64,000 nucleotides of DNA, from NCBI RefSeq assembly GCF_019039035.1, contig NZ_JAHNZT010000012.1:155175-219174 (forward strand), in the 5' to 3' direction. Position numbers and translations under genes: made by a program. The notes below the pieces were generated by a model, which had not been told where the DNA came from, ran no database searches, and saw nothing but the letters and a program-made list of their open reading frames with translations. Position 1 is the stretch's first letter; each line of letters begins with the position of its first letter. Source of the DNA: Citreicoccus inhibens (GTDB taxonomy: Bacteria; Myxococcota; Myxococcia; Myxococcales; Myxococcaceae). Below, in pieces: positions 61,823-64,000 of this stretch.

Positions 61823-62890
61823 TCACGAGGGGAGTCGGACGGTGAAGACGGTCGAATGCATCTCAAGCCGCGCGTAGCTCAGGGTGCCGCCATGGGCCTC
61901 GACGAGCGCGCGGGAGAGCGCGAGCCCCAGCCCAAGTCCCTCGCCGGAGCGGGCATCGTCCGCGCGAGCGAACCGCTCGAAGAGCCGAGGCAGGAACGCA
62001 GGCTCGACCCCCGGTCCATCATCCGAGACAGCAACCCGGGCGCCCGCGGGAGTCGAGTGAACCTCGACACGGACTTCGTTCCGACCATGCCGGAGTGCAT
62101 TGGACAAGAGGTTGTCGAACACCCGTCCCAACAACACCGCATCGCCGCGAACCTGAACCGGCACGCCCGAGACGCGGAGCCGCGGGGCGTTCTCTCTCGG
62201 CACCCGCTCCATCCGGCGAGCAGACGCCTCCGCGAGCTGAAGCAGCTCCACCGGAGCCACTGCGGACACCAGCGCACCCGAATCAGCGCGAGCCAAGGTC
62301 AGGAGCGCGTCCACCAACGAAGCAAGTCCAAGGCTCTCCAGTTGGACGATCTCCAGCGCACGCCGGTACTCGTCCGGAGAACGCTCCCGGCGGAGGGCAA
62401 GCTCGGTCTCACCGAGGATGACCGTGAGGGGAGTGCGCAGCTCATGCGCGGCATCCGAGGTGAAGCCCCGGATGCGAGCCAGCGAGCTGCGAGTCTCCGA
62501 AAGCAGCCCATTGAGCGTGGATGCCAGTGTGTCCCACTCGTCACCGGTGCCGCGAACAGGCAAAGACAAGTCCAGCGCCGAGGCACGCGCGGCCCGAGCT
62601 CGACTGCTGGCCTCCCGCAAGGGAGCGAGCGCCCGATCCACGAACAGCCGCCCCAGCACCACCGCGCCGACCACGGCGAAGGGCGCCGTCAGCAGCACCG
62701 TGCCGAGTGCCTCGCGAGCATCATCAAAGAGCGCCTCCTCCTGTCCATGGGGACGAGGATGCCGCTGCTCCCACCAATCGCTCACGCCCAGGACGACGGT
62801 CACGAGCACCCCGTAGAGAAGCAGGGTGCTCAGCACGGCCCCAGCGAAGAAGCGAGTCATCCGCGAGCGCAGCGACTGCGGGCGAGTCAT
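61823..62890 (-). CDS. Membrane sensor histidine kinase of an OmpR-type two-component pair
   Basis: 355 residues: helices at about 13-37 and 63-82 enclose a short periplasmic loop with two histidines (QRHPRPHGQ), then HAMP, HisKA with H149 (DAAHELRTPLTVIL) and HATPase (VFDNLLSNALRHG, SDDGPGVEP, GEGLGLGLALSRALVEAHGG). The short loop resembles CusS/QseC-like sensors and could bind metal or sense the membrane itself. It overlaps the regulator gene by four bases and converges on the RND pump, which it may control. Confidence 0.92.
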   Translation of the reverse strand: MTRPQSLRSRMTRFFAGAVLSTLLLYGVLVTVVLGVSDWWEQRHPRPHGQEEALFDDAREALGTVLLTAPFAVVGAVVLGRLFVDRALAPLREASSRARAARASALDLSLPVRGTGDEWDTLASTLNGLLSETRSSLARIRGFTSDAAHELRTPLTVILGETELALRRERSPDEYRRALEIVQLESLGLASLVDALLTLARADSGALVSAVAPVELLQLAEASARRMERVPRENAPRLRVSGVPVQVRGDAVLLGRVFDNLLSNALRHGRNEVRVEVHSTPAGARVAVSDDGPGVEPAFLPRLFERFARADDARSGEGLGLGLALSRALVEAHGGTLSYARLEMHSTVFTVRLPS

Positions 62891-63561
62891 TCCTGGCTCC
62901 GCAGCACATAGCCCACGCCGCGCACGGTATGGATGAGCTTGTCGGGAAAGGGAGCATCCACCTTGGCGCGCAGGTATCGGATGTAGACCTCGACGACGTT
63001 GGAGAACGTCTCGAAGTCATGATCCCAGACCGCTTGAACGATCCGGGTCCGGGAGACGACCTCCCCCGAGTGCTCGAGCAAGAAGTGGAGAAGCGCGTAC
63101 TCGCGAGCCGTCAGGGCCAGCGTCACCCCACCTCGAACCACCTTGCGAGTCACGGGGTCGAGTGACAAGTCCCCATGGCTGAGCACCGGACTCGCGCGTC
63201 CGGAGACACGCCGAAGGATGGCGCGGATGCGAGCGAGCAACTCCTCGAAGGAGAACGGCTTGACGAGGTAGTCGTCCGCCCCGGCATTGAGCGCGGCGAT
63301 CCGGTCCGCGACCGCGTCCCGAGCGGTGAGCATCAGGACCGGGGTGATGTCCTGGCGGGCCCGCAGGGCCAGTAAGAGGTCGAGGCCGGAGAGCCCAGGA
63401 ATCATCCAGTCGAGCAGCACGAGGTCGAACCGCCCCTCCCGCAGAAGCTCTTGGGCCTCATCACCGGTAGAGCAGGCGCGGACCTGAAAGCCCTCTTCGC
63501 CCAGACCCCGCTCGAGAAAGGCCCGGACCCGAACTTCATCTTCCACGACGAGGATGGGCAC
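62887..63561 (-). CDS. OmpR/PhoB-family response regulator
   Basis: 224 residues. Receiver domain with acidic pocket E7/D8, phospho-acceptor D51 in LVLLDWMIPG and K in DDYLVKPFSFEELLARI; C-terminal winged-helix domain with LTAREYALLHFLLEHSGEVVSR and VYIRYLRAKVD. It is the first gene of the pair and probably regulates the efflux operon and itself. Confidence 0.94.
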   Translation of the reverse strand: MPILVVEDEVRVRAFLERGLGEEGFQVRACSTGDEAQELLREGRFDLVLLDWMIPGLSGLDLLLALRARQDITPVLMLTARDAVADRIAALNAGADDYLVKPFSFEELLARIRAILRRVSGRASPVLSHGDLSLDPVTRKVVRGGVTLALTAREYALLHFLLEHSGEVVSRTRIVQAVWDHDFETFSNVVEVYIRYLRAKVDAPFPDKLIHTVRGVGYVLRSQE

Positions 63562-63702
63562 GGACCTGTTCTACGCTGAACCGTCCGGACGTGCCGCCCC
63601 ACCAGGGCCCAACCACAGGAACGCCGAGCGCTCGTCCACCCGCTCGCGCATGGCGGAGGACCAGGGATCGGAACGAACCTGGGATGGTGGAGCGAAGAGT
63701 GG

Positions 63703-63732
63703 TTGACACCACACGCGGCACGGCGTTACAAG
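63703..63732 (+). promoter_or_regulatory. Promoter-like unit 1: TTGACA-N18-TACAAG
   Basis: A perfect consensus -35 TTGACA (63703-63708) is followed after exactly 18 bases by TACAAG (63727-63732) and then a GC-rich discriminator CCGCGCCCC. First of three units of the same geometry, pointing rightwards. The -10 is the least conserved of the three. Confidence 0.6.
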
Positions 63733-63822
63733 CCGCGCCCCTCGCCAAGAGGTCCCGACGCTGGTTGGGACGGAAGGACTTGGAGGAGGGGAAAAAGGAA
63801 ATACGGCAGTCAACGGAGCGAG

Positions 63823-63852
63823 TTGACAGCGGAAGGGGCGGAGGAATAGAAG
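63823..63852 (+). promoter_or_regulatory. Promoter-like unit 2: TTGACA-N18-TAGAAG
   Basis: TTGACA at 63823-63828 and TAGAAG at 63847-63852, spacing 18, followed by CTGCCCCCC. Same layout as the other two units, 120 bases from the first and 97 from the third. Confidence 0.65.
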
Positions 63853-63919
63853 CTGCCCCCCTACCTCGGAAGAGAGCCCAGCAGGAGGGGCGGCGAGGGA
63901 GGAAGCTGAAAACGAGCGG

Positions 63920-63949
63920 TTGACAAGGGAGGCGGCGAAGCGGTAGAAG
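63920..63949 (+). promoter_or_regulatory. Promoter-like unit 3: TTGACA-N18-TAGAAG
   Basis: TTGACA at 63920-63925 and TAGAAG at 63944-63949, spacing 18, followed by CCGCGCCCCC. The last unit, 51 bases from the window edge. GC-rich discriminators are typical of stringently controlled stable-RNA promoters, so an rRNA, tRNA or ribosomal-protein operon may begin beyond 64000. Confidence 0.65.
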
Positions 63950-64000
63950 CCGCGCCCCCGACGAAGAAGACAGCGGAAGCCACTGGGCGGCGCTGGAGAC

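Larger units (their letters stand above)
63562..64000. other. 439-base non-coding right end with tandem promoter-like units
   Basis: No supported gene; open frames here have no ribosome site or family resemblance. The region runs from the start of the response regulator to the window edge. From 63700 on it is unusually purine-rich and holds three promoter-like units with identical geometry, listed separately. Confidence 0.6.

Noticed and set aside
63591..63923. Open frame in the right-end non-coding region
   Set aside because: No ribosome site, atypical composition, and it runs across two of the promoter-like units.
1..64000. CRISPR arrays, insertion sequences, prophage genes, tRNA or rRNA genes
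   Set aside because: I saw no regularly spaced direct repeats, transposase or integrase motifs, or tRNA T-loop sequences flanked by an acceptor stem in reading both strands.

Overview
The window looks like a chromosomal segment from a myxobacterium, most likely Myxococcaceae. GC content is very high with strong G/C third-codon bias, so long spurious antisense frames are everywhere. There are several GAF histidine kinases and Hanks-type Ser/Thr kinases, many lipoproteins and OmpA-type proteins, and respiratory gene clusters of a kind known from this phylum. The assignment is inference from gene content; no rRNA or tRNA lies inside the window to confirm it.

Left part (1-14.5 kb): a PQQ-type sugar dehydrogenase and an outer-membrane-barrel-like protein precede a tightly coupled eleven-gene respiratory operon. 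It encodes alternative complex III (actABCDEF: quinol to cytochrome c), then a short membrane protein and a caa3-type cytochrome c oxidase (coxBACD). Nearly every junction is a 4-20 base overlap, so the quinol oxidoreductase and terminal oxidase are probably made and assembled together.

14.5-35 kb is mixed housekeeping and signalling: a lipoprotein, two small membrane-protein genes, an AAA ATPase, an SPW-type membrane protein, proline dehydrogenase with an alpha/beta hydrolase and an acyltransferase, an AT-hook/Cys-His DNA-binding candidate, tryptophan 2,3-dioxygenase, an RMD1-like protein, a triple-GAF histidine kinase, an OmpA protein with calcium-type repeats, an adenylate cyclase fused to predicted c-di-GMP-binding and receiver domains, a GspG-like protein, a tandem universal stress protein, a DUF937-OmpA protein, a Walker-A-less sigma54-activator-like protein and an abundant-looking small amphipathic protein.

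34.3-45 kb is a second redox block. A SCO copper chaperone is divergent from a second heme-copper oxidase cluster (subunits II, I, III and a diheme cytochrome c lipoprotein). Its subunit I keeps all metal ligands but lacks the usual D- and K-channel residues. A histidine kinase follows, then a cytochrome-b561-like protein, YceI and a Tat-exported protein with two complete Rieske centres.

45-56 kb is regulatory and accessory: a CBS protein, two adjacent ArsA/GET3-like ATPases, two STAS-like paralogues flanking an unknown gene, a pseudokinase candidate, two lipoproteins (one with a perfect JAMM metalloprotease motif), an intact Ser/Thr kinase, a 12-bp-arm palindrome and two XRE regulators. 56-63.6 kb is a TolC/MFP/RND efflux operon convergent with an OmpR-type two-component pair. 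The last 440 bases have no gene but carry three regularly built TTGACA-N18-TAgAAG promoter-like units pointing off the right edge, probably towards a stable-RNA operon.
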